Shown here: positions 16,205 through 24,495 of the stretch, piece after piece
Numbering within the stretch: position 1 is the stretch's first letter
Layout of the letters: each line of letters starts with the position of its first letter
Source: Gilichinskyi gelida
GTDB taxonomy: Bacteria; Acidobacteriota; Thermoanaerobaculia; Gp7-AA8
Assembly (NCBI GenBank): GCA_038040385.1
Contig: JBBPII010000003.1
Span: 1 to 64,000 of the forward strand
Direction: 5' to 3'
DNA: 64,000 bases
The notes under the pieces: model-generated
The model's database searches: none
Told to the model about the DNA's origin: nothing
What the model saw: only the letters and a program-made list of their open reading frames with translations
Made by a program: the position numbers and the translations under genes

Positions 16205-16359
16205 GACGCACATTCTATCCGATGGCCGAAATACGCGGTCGACTCGGATTGACGACTGGCCGACGAAACCTGAAGCCCTTTGCCGAGAGGCAACACGATG
16301 GTGTGATCGCCGATAGAGACGGCGTTCGGGCCGCAGCCGCTGGGCTAGCGCCGGCGCGC

Positions 16360-16839
16360 TCACCGCAGCCACCGCAGCATGTGCGGGAACGGCGCGACCT
16401 GCCGCGCTTCGGCGTTGCGCGGCTCGACTGTCATGCCGAAGAGCTGAAGCAGCGGGAGCCCCAGGTACCGCCCCTGGGCGAAATTCTCGATCAGCGACTC
16501 CGCCATGTTCTGAAAACTGCCGGGATAGAAGACCAGCGCGGGGTCGAGCTTCAGGTGAACCGTCGCCGCGTACGACCAGGCCAGCGTGGCCATCTCCTGG
16601 CCGTTGCTCGGCGACACCGCCGGCGCGTTGCGCAACGTCGGTTCGGTGACGGCGAGGTGCCCGGCCTCGTGCAGGATGTTGCCGGGATGGATGACGCGGG
16701 TCTCGTCGACCAGCACGCATCCGTTCTGGATGTTCATGCCCGGGAAGCGCGTCGGCCCCACCGCCGACGCGGCGAGGACGGGGATGCCGACGCCGCGCAC
16801 GAAGTCCGTCAGCGCGACGATCGTGGGGTCGGTGAACAC
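16360..16839 (-). CDS. Hypothetical protein with HEAGH zinc-binding motif
   Basis: 159 aa, soluble. The segment NILHEAGHLAVTEPT holds HEAGH, the HExxH zinc site of gluzincin-like metallopeptidases. A candidate third ligand is in AESLIENFAQGRYLG downstream. The rest (QNGCVLVDETRVIHPGNIL before the motif) is not a family I can name. It is unusual that HEAGH is preceded by a rather short N-terminus, which fits small intracellular peptidase-like proteins. Activity is inferred from the motif only. Confidence 0.6.
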   Translation of the reverse strand: MFTDPTIVALTDFVRGVGIPVLAASAVGPTRFPGMNIQNGCVLVDETRVIHPGNILHEAGHLAVTEPTLRNAPAVSPSNGQEMATLAWSYAATVHLKLDPALVFYPGSFQNMAESLIENFAQGRYLGLPLLQLFGMTVEPRNAEARQVAPFPHMLRWLR

Positions 16840-16894
16840 GCGCTGAAGTGTACCGTGCGCCTCGCTCGCACCCCTCGTCCCCGGAACCTCCTGA

Positions 16895-17146
16895 CTACTG
16901 CGGCTCGTAACTCACGGTGGTGAGCCAGGCGCTCAGCGCATCCGAAAACCCGGGAATGACCGCCTCGAGCTTCGGCACGTCCTGCACGGTGATCGGCGCT
17001 GCCAGATACCACTCGATGACGTCGTTGATGTCGACCTGCTCGTCCGATTCGGCGCCGGCGTTCGATTCCGCGACGCGATGCTGCAGGCTTCTGACGAGGA
17101 ATTCGGGAAGGTCGACTTCGATGGTCCGCCGACGATTCAGGCTCAT
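16895..17146 (-). CDS. Small protein, possible ribbon-helix-helix-like N-terminus
   Basis: 83 aa from an ATG preceded by a good GGAGGG at the right distance; upstream Met codons have none. It starts MSLNRRRTIEVDLPEFLVRS, a basic run, a strand, then a helix, similar in style to ribbon-helix-helix DNA-binding proteins, followed by an acidic middle and an Asp/Glu-rich helix. It is divergent from an Xre regulator across a promoter region with palindromic sites. It may be the regulator's partner or target. Confidence 0.55.
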   Translation of the reverse strand: MSLNRRRTIEVDLPEFLVRSLQHRVAESNAGAESDEQVDINDVIEWYLAAPITVQDVPKLEAVIPGFSDALSAWLTTVSYEPQ

Positions 17147-17162
17147 GATCCCTCCGGTCATC

Positions 17163-17204
17163 ACTACCATGGTAGTTAGACAATCTAGGCCTACCATGGT
17201 CATG
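17163..17204. promoter_or_regulatory. Twin palindromic operator in divergent promoter
   Basis: ACTACCATGGTAGT is a perfect 14-bp palindrome. Its core TACCATGG recurs as CCTACCATGGTCATG, 27 bp downstream centre to centre. Both lie in the 66-bp gap between the small minus-strand gene and the Xre-type gene, the expected place for an autoregulator's operators. Confidence 0.6.
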
Positions 17205-17212
17205 ATGCAAGG

Positions 17213-17455
17213 GTGTCGCGAAGAAAAAAGCGAAACCGGGATGCGGAAATCTTCGGCCAGACCGTGCGCCGGCTACGTACCGAGCGCGGCCTGACGCAGG
17301 AGAGGCTGGCCGAACTGGCGGACTTGAACGTGAGCTACATCGGCTTCATCGAGCGAGGGGAGAACGTGCCGACGCTCTCGATCGTGCTCGACTTGGCCGA
17401 CGCCCTCGGAATCGAATCGGCGGAGTTGATTCGGGACGTCGCGCGGCAACGATAG
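17213..17455 (+). CDS. Xre-family helix-turn-helix regulator
   Basis: 80 aa. The whole protein is one Cro/C1-type HTH: VRRLRTERGLTQERLAELAD, then NVSYIGFIERGENVPTLSIV and a final helix DLADALGIESAELI. It is the size of restriction-control (C) proteins and of small antitoxin-like regulators. The GTG start follows CAAGGG directly, a poor Shine-Dalgarno, so translation may be weak or leaderless. It probably binds the TACCATGG sites just upstream. Confidence 0.85.
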   Translation: MSRRKKRNRDAEIFGQTVRRLRTERGLTQERLAELADLNVSYIGFIERGENVPTLSIVLDLADALGIESAELIRDVARQR

Positions 17456-17516
17456 TTGGCCGGGTGCAGGGATAGGTACAACGTCCTGAAACGCAACAGG
17501 TAGTCGGCTCGTACTA

Positions 17517-18213
17517 GTTTCTACCGATGAAGAACGCCGCTGGATGGTGCTTCGTGAAGGAATGGCGTTTAACAGCCGAATAGATGACGTTTACTGCCCC
17601 CGCACCAGCGAAGCCCAGCGCCGCCGGTACCAGGCCTGCGTGTCCCGTAATAACCGCACCAGCTGCTGCTATGCCCTCCCCACCGAACCATTTAAGCAAT
17701 TCATGATCTAAACTGTCCCATGTGGCTTCGGCATCCGCAACGCGTTCGTTGAGTTCCGCGGCTAGATCCGTGGCGGCGGAGTCTGAGAAGGAGTCTTCCG
17801 CTGAAACGCTGTTCCACACTTTTTTGTGGCTGAATTGATCGTTGGTGGTGGAATGTTGGAATCGTGCACCTTCACGGCGGCGATTTCGGCTGCCAGTTGC
17901 GGCATACCGGCCTGCCATGAAGCGCTGTCCGGAACGTTCACGTATGGATTCTGAAGATAGTTATGAATATCGCCGGCCTTCGCCGCCGCGGCGAAATCTG
18001 CGTCGACAAATCTGCGCGAACCGTCCTCGGCGTTACTCCGGCCTAAACCCGGGAGTCGCTGTAATAGCACCGCACCTCTATCGTCGGGCGGATACCCACA
18101 GACATCCGTGAATAGCTGAGTCAACTGGTTAGAAAATATCGGGCCGAGACCGTCGAGTGACGAGCGAACGGCAGTGCCAACCTTTTCAATCAGAGTGCGA
18201 ATAGTGCGGGGAT
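17517..18213 (-). pseudogene. Hypothetical gene, frame-disrupted
   Basis: Two open frames join end to end. The upstream one (to about 17830) includes LTQLFTDVCGYPPDDRGAVL and DIHNYLQNPYVNVPDSASWQ. The downstream one (from about 17850) includes SFSDSAATDLAAELNERVAD and ends in a glycine/alanine-rich helix pair with HHPAAFFIGRN. Neither has a good start, and the 5' part can be read back to the preceding gene's stop without an ATG. It is the third member of a lower-GC minus-strand cluster. I do not recognise the protein. Confidence 0.45.
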
Positions 18214-18216
18214 TCT

Positions 18217-18684
18217 TCAGTCATTGACCTTGCCGCTGCCGGTAATATGGAAGCGCAACTCTTGCGTAAAGCCCAGCCACGTTTGGCCTACAGCTGTAAC
18301 AGTTCCCAACTCAACTTTTACGATCCAATGCCCTCGCTCTGTGGGAATGCCTTTGATCTGACCATAGTTATCCATCGTCAGACCTGGAGGCAAACTACCT
18401 GAAACAACACTCTTATTGCCTGTCCAATTACCTGAAGGGCTGACACGCATCCTTGGGCCTTCGACAGTCAATGGGTGTCCAACTTCGCCATTTATATCGG
18501 CAGCTTCCACAGTATTCTCTGTCGGACTGGACCAGACCGAGCTGTAATTCCAACCTTTCAAACCATAGACCCCGGGGTTTTCAGTTTGTGGTGTGTCGAG
18601 GGTAGCGCATCCGGCGAGAGCAAACAACAACGTGAGGATGCTTCCGCCATACGCAGCAATAGAGAGTGCTTTGTGTAGTTTCAT
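18217..18684 (-). CDS. Lipoprotein with putative Ig (He_PIG-like) domain
   Basis: 155 aa. The signal sequence ends in LLFALAGC, a lipobox with Cys at about residue 26, so it is membrane-anchored by lipid. The C-terminal domain has SGSLPPGLTMDNYGQIKGIP followed by TERGHWIVKVEL, the signature of putative Ig He_PIG domains, which read LPPGLTLD..G.I.GTPT..G.y.v.V. Such domains bind sugars or proteins at the cell surface. The gene has a more even base composition than the rest of the window, as do its two neighbours. Confidence 0.7.
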   Translation of the reverse strand: MKLHKALSIAAYGGSILTLLFALAGCATLDTPQTENPGVYGLKGWNYSSVWSSPTENTVEAADINGEVGHPLTVEGPRMRVSPSGNWTGNKSVVSGSLPPGLTMDNYGQIKGIPTERGHWIVKVELGTVTAVGQTWLGFTQELRFHITGSGKVND

Positions 18685-18737
18685 ATTTTATTCACTTTTG
18701 TTCAGTTGTGTTGTTAATTGTTAATGCTGGGTCGCCT

Positions 18738-20054
18738 TTACTTTTTCTCGCGGAATTCTTCTTCCTTGTGCTTGGTGAAAATCGACGTGACGTGTTCCAT
18801 CCCCGCAGAGCCCGGATGAACTGTATGATATGTCTTGGCGATTGTTTCATTGGCTTGCTTGATAGCCTCCTTTAGTGAGGCGTGCGCGGCTGGGTCTTCG
18901 ACCCGTTGCAACGCGACCCGCGCCTTCGATAAATATTCCGTAGCCTCTGTGAATGCTGGCATCCGTTGAGCCATCAATCGAGCAACTATCTTCTCGCTCG
19001 CTTGTCCGATAATCTCGCCTCCAAGTTCAATGCAAGCCTGCGTCAGCGCCGCGTTCCGAGCTTCCGGCGAGAGCATCGCATCCCAGGCGATGCGCTTGCC
19101 GCTATTGCCGAGTTTTGGGTCGAGTATAGCCTGCGCAGCGCGAACCATCTCGATGCTGGCATTTTCCGAAATGGGCCTGTGTTCCTTAATTGTCCGCACA
19201 ATGGCTGTGAAATCCTGTCTTGTTGCATCGTCCTTCAGATACCGCAATGCCTTTTCGTAAGTGTCGTTCTGCTTCACGAGATAAACATCAGCTCCGTTTT
19301 CAGCCGCAATGAAGGTCTTGCCGGCAGCGAAAATGAGCTTCGTCCCAATGAGTGGACTCGTGCCAATCTTTCCAAATACATCAGCCACCGCGACACCCAC
19401 TTCTGCGCCAAGAATGATATTTTTGCTCGAATGGTCTCCTGGAGCAATTTGTCCAAAAGTGATGGCGGCTTCTTCTGCAAGAATCGGTGGCGGGACTTGA
19501 ATGTTCTTAATGCTGCGGACGATTGCGGCGATTTGGGAATTCTCCTGTGCCCGCTTTTCCGCCACGTTCTGTTCTGCGGCGATCCTTGCCATCTCCTTCT
19601 GGCTATTTTCTTGCGCTTGGCGGAATTCTTCGCCGGCCTTGCGCGATTTGGTCACAGCCTGTTGAAGATTGTGCTGCGCATCGTCATTGTCCGGGTCGTA
19701 ATCCAAAGCTTCCTTGAAACGGGAGATGGCTGCCGTCCAGTCACCCTTTTTGTAAAAATCGACCCCTTTATCAACCGCGTCATCGGCCGCTTCCTTCAAA
19801 TCCTTTTTCTCCCGCGCGCGTTTGAGTTCCTCTGGCGTTGGACCAGCCGGTTGCGTATTTCGGCTCGCGCCGCCACTGCAACAAGAACCCGGGCAGCCAG
19901 ACCTCGGACAACCGGTGGTTGTAGTGCAATATTTGCAGGCGACGCAAACGCCTTGAACTTGAGAATAACCAGACCGCTCACTCAGACAAAGCATTGCCGC
20001 AGTGACAATCGTAAGAATCGCTGCACGGACGAGTTGAGTCATCCAATTATTCAT
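18738..20054 (-). CDS. Secreted Cys-rich/TPR protein, lower-GC island
   Basis: 438 aa from ATG 20054, which gives a proper signal peptide (MNNWMTQLVRAAILTIVTAA). A short cysteine cluster follows (CVACKYCTTTTGCPRSGC then PGSCCS), then a charged helical stretch with a TPR pair (VDFYKKGDWTAAISRFKEAL, DYDPDNDDAQHNLQQAVTKS) and a long helical C-terminus with no motif I can place. A GTG 14 codons upstream is an alternative start. With the lipoprotein and the disrupted gene downstream it looks like a small acquired operon. Confidence 0.7.
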   Translation of the reverse strand: MNNWMTQLVRAAILTIVTAAMLCLSERSGYSQVQGVCVACKYCTTTTGCPRSGCPGSCCSGGASRNTQPAGPTPEELKRAREKKDLKEAADDAVDKGVDFYKKGDWTAAISRFKEALDYDPDNDDAQHNLQQAVTKSRKAGEEFRQAQENSQKEMARIAAEQNVAEKRAQENSQIAAIVRSIKNIQVPPPILAEEAAITFGQIAPGDHSSKNIILGAEVGVAVADVFGKIGTSPLIGTKLIFAAGKTFIAAENGADVYLVKQNDTYEKALRYLKDDATRQDFTAIVRTIKEHRPISENASIEMVRAAQAILDPKLGNSGKRIAWDAMLSPEARNAALTQACIELGGEIIGQASEKIVARLMAQRMPAFTEATEYLSKARVALQRVEDPAAHASLKEAIKQANETIAKTYHTVHPGSAGMEHVTSIFTKHKEEEFREKK

Positions 20055-20395
20055 ATTGAATTGCGCTGAAGGATAGGAATTTTCATTTGTCGCCACGCTA
20101 CTTCGACCAACGTCGACCCGAGAAAAGCGTTCTGTTTACCGCGATTCTACACCGTTCCCGGCGAAACGTGCGCCATCGAAAATTCAGGAATTCGCGAAAC
20201 CAGCCGAAGATGGAGATTCTGGCGCGATCGCGGTGACTTCGAAGGCGCGGCGCCCCGGCGCGAGCACACGCCGTCATGAGCCGGCGCAACGAGCCTCGCC
20301 ATCTCTCGCGTTCAACCTTCAGCGAGCGCTCGCCGCAAAGCCGTCGCTGCGACCCGACTACGGAGAACACGAAGGACCGGCGGAGGAGCATCCGG
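20055..20395. other. No gene found
   Basis: No reading frame here has a credible start, codon pattern or recognisable motif. It is the junction between the lower-GC cluster and a decayed receptor gene, and probably contains further remnants of the latter out of frame. Confidence 0.5.
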
Positions 20396-20576
20396 TCTCG
20401 TAGCATTCAACCCGAAGACCCAGACACCGATTGAGTGCCCGCAGGGTGCCCTGGCCTCGGCATGCACGGCCCTGGGAGCGCACTACCAACTCGGTCCGAA
20501 CTTCGGCAAGCCGTCGCGGTTCGAGGCGTACCAGCTCCCGCTCACTTACCGTTTCTCGGCCGGAATCCGGTTCTAG
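20396..20576 (+). pseudogene. TonB-dependent receptor, 3' remnant
   Basis: Read in the frame ending at TAG 20574-20576, this gives GLVAFNPKTQTPIECPQGAL..., then ALGAHYQLGPNFGKPSRFEA and YQLPLTYRFSAGIRF. The last strand ending in aromatic F, and the xLGPNFGxPxxxxxYQxPxTYRFSxGIRF layout, are those of the C-terminus of acidobacterial carboxypeptidase-regulatory/TonB-type outer-membrane receptors (normally about 1000 residues). Upstream the frame is lost within about 20 codons. Only this tail survives. Confidence 0.5.
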
Positions 20577-20916
20577 AACCCAGTCAGCATCATCCGTTCG
20601 AAGCCCCGGCCGCAAGGTCTACTCCTGATTCCGCACGAGCCGTTCTGGCGCTTCAGCGCCGCAGCAACGAAGGCCAGTTGGCGGTCACGGCGATCGCGCG
20701 AGAAACTGGCAGCGATGAACGCGCGTAACAGCGCCGCGACGATGTTCCCCACCAGCTCGATCAGCAGCCATGTGGCGAACGATAAGCCGACAATCGCGTG
20801 CCCTGGATGCGGGTTGTAGGCGACGACTGCAGATCCGGCAGAGGCATCTAACTCTCGTATGCGACGTGCTTCTTTGATTCCGAAGCGCGAAGCAGTCGCT
20901 CACCCACGGCACGGTT
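20577..20916. other. Intergenic remnant region, no intact gene
   Basis: There is no start-to-stop gene. On the minus strand one frame is open for about 105 codons and reads like a membrane segment (GHAIVGLSFATWLLIELVGN), but it opens with a stop followed by no usable start codon. It may be another gene fragment or chance. Confidence 0.35.
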
Positions 20917-21393
20917 CTACGGTTTCTTTTCTGCCGGGGGTGCTTCGGCGAGAATCAGGTCGAACTTATCTGCCGCCGTCATGAAAAACTCGCAGTCGGC
21001 TCCGGCCGCGCAGCCGCTCACGTGGTTCTTGCCAGCCGCCTGCATGAGATATGAGCCTGGTCCCAGCTTCGTCTCGACGCCTCCCGCGGGCTGGTGCACG
21101 AAAGTTCCCGAAACGACGACGATCTTGAGGGACTGTGTGTGTTTGTGGAGCGGATTCATGATCCCCGCGTCGAACTTGACCAGTACGCCGTAGGGGCCCC
21201 CCTTCATCCAGTCGCCCCACAGCTTGGCGACGTGAGTTCCCTCGAGCGGGCCGGCCTCCCACTTGATGGCGTCGGCTGGCCAGACCACGTCCTTCTTCAC
21301 CGTCTTGCCGCTCTTCGCTGCCATGGCGACTGCGCTCATGGTAAACACCAGCACGGCCGCCGCCGCGACGACAACTCTCGATTGCTTCATCAT
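20917..21393 (-). CDS. Secreted cupin-domain protein (DUF4437-like)
   Basis: 158 aa. Signal peptide MMKQSRVVVAAAAVLVFTMS...AMA, then a small cupin: YGVLVKFDAGIMNPLHKHTQ (motif 1, the two His) and HQPAGGVETKLGPGSYLMQA (motif 2). It is the length and layout of periplasmic DUF4437-like cupins with no defined substrate. AAGGAGAG lies at a proper distance from ATG 21393, which fixes the start. The C-terminus is Pro/Ala-rich. Confidence 0.8.
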   Translation of the reverse strand: MMKQSRVVVAAAAVLVFTMSAVAMAAKSGKTVKKDVVWPADAIKWEAGPLEGTHVAKLWGDWMKGGPYGVLVKFDAGIMNPLHKHTQSLKIVVVSGTFVHQPAGGVETKLGPGSYLMQAAGKNHVSGCAAGADCEFFMTAADKFDLILAEAPPAEKKP

Positions 21394-21535
21394 CGGATAA
21401 CTCTCCTTTTGCTCAGGGGGTGGAAAAGACCTTCGGAACATACGTCCCGCCGCCGGCCAACGTCAAGCGGTTGCGGTCGCTGTTTCCGGGCATTGGCGCG
21501 AGCGTCTCCATGAGTTACCCTCCCCCCGCCCGACC

Positions 21536-23845
21536 ATGGCCACGCGCAAATCGAAAGATCAGCTCCCCCTCACGCCCCCTCCGCCCACCCTCCCCGACGT
21601 CGAGCAGCAGCCGGTCGCGGTGTTCGCCCGGAAGGCGTACCTCGACTACTCGATGTACGTCATCCTCGATCGCGCCCTGCCGCACATCGCCGACGGCCTC
21701 AAGCCCGTCCAGCGACGGATCATCTACGCCATGTCCGAGCTGGGGCTCGGACCCACATCCAAGCCGAAGAAATCGGCGCGCACCGTCGGCGACGTCATCG
21801 GCAAGTTCCACCCGCACGGTGACTCGGCCTGCTACGAAGCGATGGTGTTGATGGCGCAACCCTTTTCCATGCGCTACACGCTCGTCGACGGACAGGGGAA
21901 CTGGGGATCGCCGGATGATCCGAAACAGTTCGCCGCCATGCGCTACACCGAGGCGAAGCTGACGAAGTTTGCGCAGACCCTGCTCTCGGAGTTGGAACAG
22001 GGGACGGCGGACTGGGGGCCGAACTTCGACGGCACGCTCAAGGAGCCGAAGCTCCTGCCGTCGCGGCTACCGCACGTGCTGCTCAACGGCGCGTCGGGCA
22101 TCGCCGTCGGCATGGCCACCGACATCCCGTCGCACAACGTGCGCGAAGTGGTCGCCGCCTGCATCGATCTCCTCGACGATCCCGACCTCACCATCGCCCA
22201 GATCACCAAGCACATCAAGGGTCCGGATTTCGCGACCGAGGGGGAGATCATCACCCCGCTCGCGGAGATCCGCGAGATGTACAAGACCGGCAACGGCACC
22301 ATCCGCCAGCGCGCGAAGTGGGAGGTCGAGGACGGCGAGATCGTCATCAGCGCCCTGCCGGCGGGGGTTTCAGGTTCGAAAGTGCAGCAGCAGATCGCGG
22401 CGCAGATGACGGCCAAGAAGCTGCCGATGGTGGAGGACCTGCGCGACGAGTCCGACCACGAGAGCCCCACGCGGCTGGTGATCGTGCCGCGCTCGAACCG
22501 CGTCGACCTCGACGAGGTGATGAACCACCTCTTCGCCACCACGGACCTGGAGCGCTCCTACCGCGTGAACATGAACATGATCGGCCTCGACGGCCGGCCG
22601 CGGCTCTACGCGCTCAAGGATCTGCTGCTGGAGTGGCTGGAGTACCGCACCGAGACCGTGCGGCGCCGCCTGCAGCATCGCTACGACCAGGTCAACTCGC
22701 GCCTGCACATCCTCGACGGCTACCTCGTCGCCTTCCTCAACATCGACGAGGTGATCAAGATCATTCGCCGCGAGGACGAGCCGAAACCCGTCCTCATGAA
22801 GCGCTTCAAGCTGAGCGAGCTGCAGGCCGAGGCCATCCTCGAGCTGAAGCTGCGATACCTCAACCGGCTGGAGGAGGTACAGATCCGCGGCGAGCAGGCC
22901 AAGCTCACCGAGGAGCGCGCGGCGCTGGAGAAGATCCTCGGATCGAAGAAGCTGCTGCGCAAGCAGGTCAAGGACGAGCTCATTCGCGACGCCGAGGAGT
23001 TCGGCGACAGACGCAAGTCGCCGATCGTGGAGCGGGAGGCGGCCAAGGCGCTGGACGCCGCGGCGCTGATCCCGTCCGAGCCGGTGACGGTGGTGCTGTC
23101 GGAGAAGGGGTGGGTGCGCGCCGGCAAGGGGCACGACATCGACCCGGGCGCGCTGCAGTACAAGTCGGGCGACGCCTTCCTCCACGCGGCGAAGGGGCGC
23201 AGCAACCAGCTCGCGGTGTTCATCGATTCGACGGGGCGGACGTATGCGCTGCCAGCGCACGAGCTGCCGTCGGCGAAGGGCCACGGCGAGCCGCTTACGG
23301 CGTTCCTCTCGCCGCCGCCGGGGGCGACGTTCGTCGGGGCCATGATGGGGGAGCCGGACGATCTCTGGCTGATGACGACCGACGACGGCTACGGCTTCAT
23401 CGTCCGCTTCGAGGAACTGATCACCGACCGGAAGGCGGGGAAGGCGGTGGTGAACGTGAACGACGACGCCGCGATGTTGCGGCCGCAGCGAGTTTCGAGC
23501 GCGGACAGCGATCGCATTGCCGCGGCGACGAGCGAGGGGAAGATGCTGCTGTTTCCGGCCGCGGAATTGCCGCAACTGGCGCGCGGCAAGGGAGTGCAGA
23601 CCATCAAGATCCATCGCACGCCGATCGCGCCGGAGAAGGTGATCGGCACCGCGGTTGTCGCCGAGGGCGGCACGCTCGTCGTTCACGCCGGCAAGAGATT
23701 CACGAACCTCAAGGGCGACGATCTCGAGTACTACCTCGGCAAGCGCGCGCAGCGGGGACTCAAGCTTCCGCGCCTCTTCCAGAACGTGTCGATGATCCAC
23801 ACGTGGAGCGAACGCGAAGGGCGGACGGGGGAGATTGTGATGTAG
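21536..23845 (+). CDS. parC: DNA topoisomerase IV subunit A
   Basis: 769 aa, full length. After a 25-residue Pro-rich leader it follows ParC closely: YLDYSMYVILDRALPHIADG, GLKPVQRRIIYAMSELGLG, KFHPHGDSACYEAMVLMAQP (wild-type Ser and Glu at the quinolone-resistance positions) and FAAMRYTEAKLTK with the catalytic Tyr. LPMVEDLRDESDHESPTRLV and PTRLVIVPRSNRVDLDEVMN are nearly the same as in Escherichia coli ParC, as is LLVAFLNIDEVI-like sequence later. The C-terminal beta-pinwheel is present. The E. coli-like form, rather than the GyrA-like ParC of Gram-positives, is notable. ParE is not in the window. Confidence 0.95.
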   Translation: MATRKSKDQLPLTPPPPTLPDVEQQPVAVFARKAYLDYSMYVILDRALPHIADGLKPVQRRIIYAMSELGLGPTSKPKKSARTVGDVIGKFHPHGDSACYEAMVLMAQPFSMRYTLVDGQGNWGSPDDPKQFAAMRYTEAKLTKFAQTLLSELEQGTADWGPNFDGTLKEPKLLPSRLPHVLLNGASGIAVGMATDIPSHNVREVVAACIDLLDDPDLTIAQITKHIKGPDFATEGEIITPLAEIREMYKTGNGTIRQRAKWEVEDGEIVISALPAGVSGSKVQQQIAAQMTAKKLPMVEDLRDESDHESPTRLVIVPRSNRVDLDEVMNHLFATTDLERSYRVNMNMIGLDGRPRLYALKDLLLEWLEYRTETVRRRLQHRYDQVNSRLHILDGYLVAFLNIDEVIKIIRREDEPKPVLMKRFKLSELQAEAILELKLRYLNRLEEVQIRGEQAKLTEERAALEKILGSKKLLRKQVKDELIRDAEEFGDRRKSPIVEREAAKALDAAALIPSEPVTVVLSEKGWVRAGKGHDIDPGALQYKSGDAFLHAAKGRSNQLAVFIDSTGRTYALPAHELPSAKGHGEPLTAFLSPPPGATFVGAMMGEPDDLWLMTTDDGYGFIVRFEELITDRKAGKAVVNVNDDAAMLRPQRVSSADSDRIAAATSEGKMLLFPAAELPQLARGKGVQTIKIHRTPIAPEKVIGTAVVAEGGTLVVHAGKRFTNLKGDDLEYYLGKRAQRGLKLPRLFQNVSMIHTWSEREGRTGEIVM

Positions 23846-23852
23846 ACCTCCC

Positions 23853-23935
23853 CTCCGTCATCCCGAGCCGCGCAGACGGCGAAGGATCTGGTCGGCGGAG
23901 ATCCTTCGCCGTCTGCGCGGCTCAGGATGACGGGG
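23853..23935. repeat. Dispersed palindrome copy 6
   Basis: Two alpha arms: TCCGTCATCCCGAGCCGCGC...GGCGAAGGATCT and AGATCCTTCGCCGTCTGCGC...GGATGACGG. The loop is about 10 bp. It lies between parC and lspA on the same strand and could form a strong hairpin ending parC transcription. Confidence 0.9.
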
Positions 23936-23944
23936 ATTTCTGAT

Positions 23945-24424
23945 ATGCGCCGAATCGCACTCTTAACTCTGATCGTGGCTACGCTGGCCATCGATCAAAC
24001 GACGAAAATCGCGGCGCGCGCGAAACTGCGCGGCGCGCCGCCGCGCGAGTACGGCGTGTTGACTCTGGTCTACGCGGAGAACGCCGGCGCGTTTCTCAGC
24101 CTCGGCGCGTCGCTGCCGCGCATGGTGCGGCGCGTGATCTTCGACGGCCTGGTGACCGTCGGACTCGGCCTCGCGGCGTGGTTTCTCTTCACCGGGCGGG
24201 TGCGCGAACGCGGCGACGATGTCGCGTTGGCGCTGATCATCGCCGGCGGCGTCGGCAATCTCATCGACCGCATCCGCTTCGGCGGCCACGTCACCGACTT
24301 CCTCTACCTGCGCGCGGGGCCGCTGCACACCGGCGTGTTCAACGTCGCCGATATGGCCATCACCGGCGGCGTGCTGTGGCTCGCGCTGGCGTGGATCTTC
24401 AAGCCGCGGACGTCGTCATCCTGA
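23945..24424 (+). CDS. lspA: Lipoprotein signal peptidase (signal peptidase II)
   Basis: 159 aa, four membrane helices. The family blocks are present: LAIDQTTKIAAR near the N-terminus, LVYAENAGAFLSLG (NxGAxF), ALIIAGGVGNLIDRIRFGGH (first catalytic Asp) and GVFNVADMAITGG (second catalytic Asp). The enzyme cleaves prolipoproteins before the lipid-modified Cys in the inner membrane. ATG 23945 was chosen because the start 18 bases earlier lies in the palindrome. The last four codons (TSSS) and the stop are supplied by the next palindrome. Confidence 0.95.
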   Translation: MRRIALLTLIVATLAIDQTTKIAARAKLRGAPPREYGVLTLVYAENAGAFLSLGASLPRMVRRVIFDGLVTVGLGLAAWFLFTGRVRERGDDVALALIIAGGVGNLIDRIRFGGHVTDFLYLRAGPLHTGVFNVADMAITGGVLWLALAWIFKPRTSSS

Positions 24425-24495
24425 GCCGCGCAGACGGCGAAGGATCTCAAGATGCGCATTTTGAGATCCTTCGCTTCGCTCAGGATGACGTCGTC
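24411..24495. repeat. Dispersed palindrome copy 7
   Basis: Alpha arm on the left (GTCATCCTGAGCCGCGCAGA), beta arm on the right (ATCCTTCGCTTCGCTCAGGA TGACG). It encodes the end of LspA and overlaps the end of the convergent beta-propeller gene by two bases, so it is also placed as a bidirectional terminator. Confidence 0.9.

Noticed and set aside
17762..18124. Separate intact gene starting at TTG 18124
   Set aside because: Frame is open upstream of that codon and the protein continues in the next frame after 17830; better described as one disrupted gene.
20577..20916. Membrane-like gene on the minus strand
   Set aside because: The open frame follows a stop with no usable start codon for most of its length, and no family similarity was recognised.
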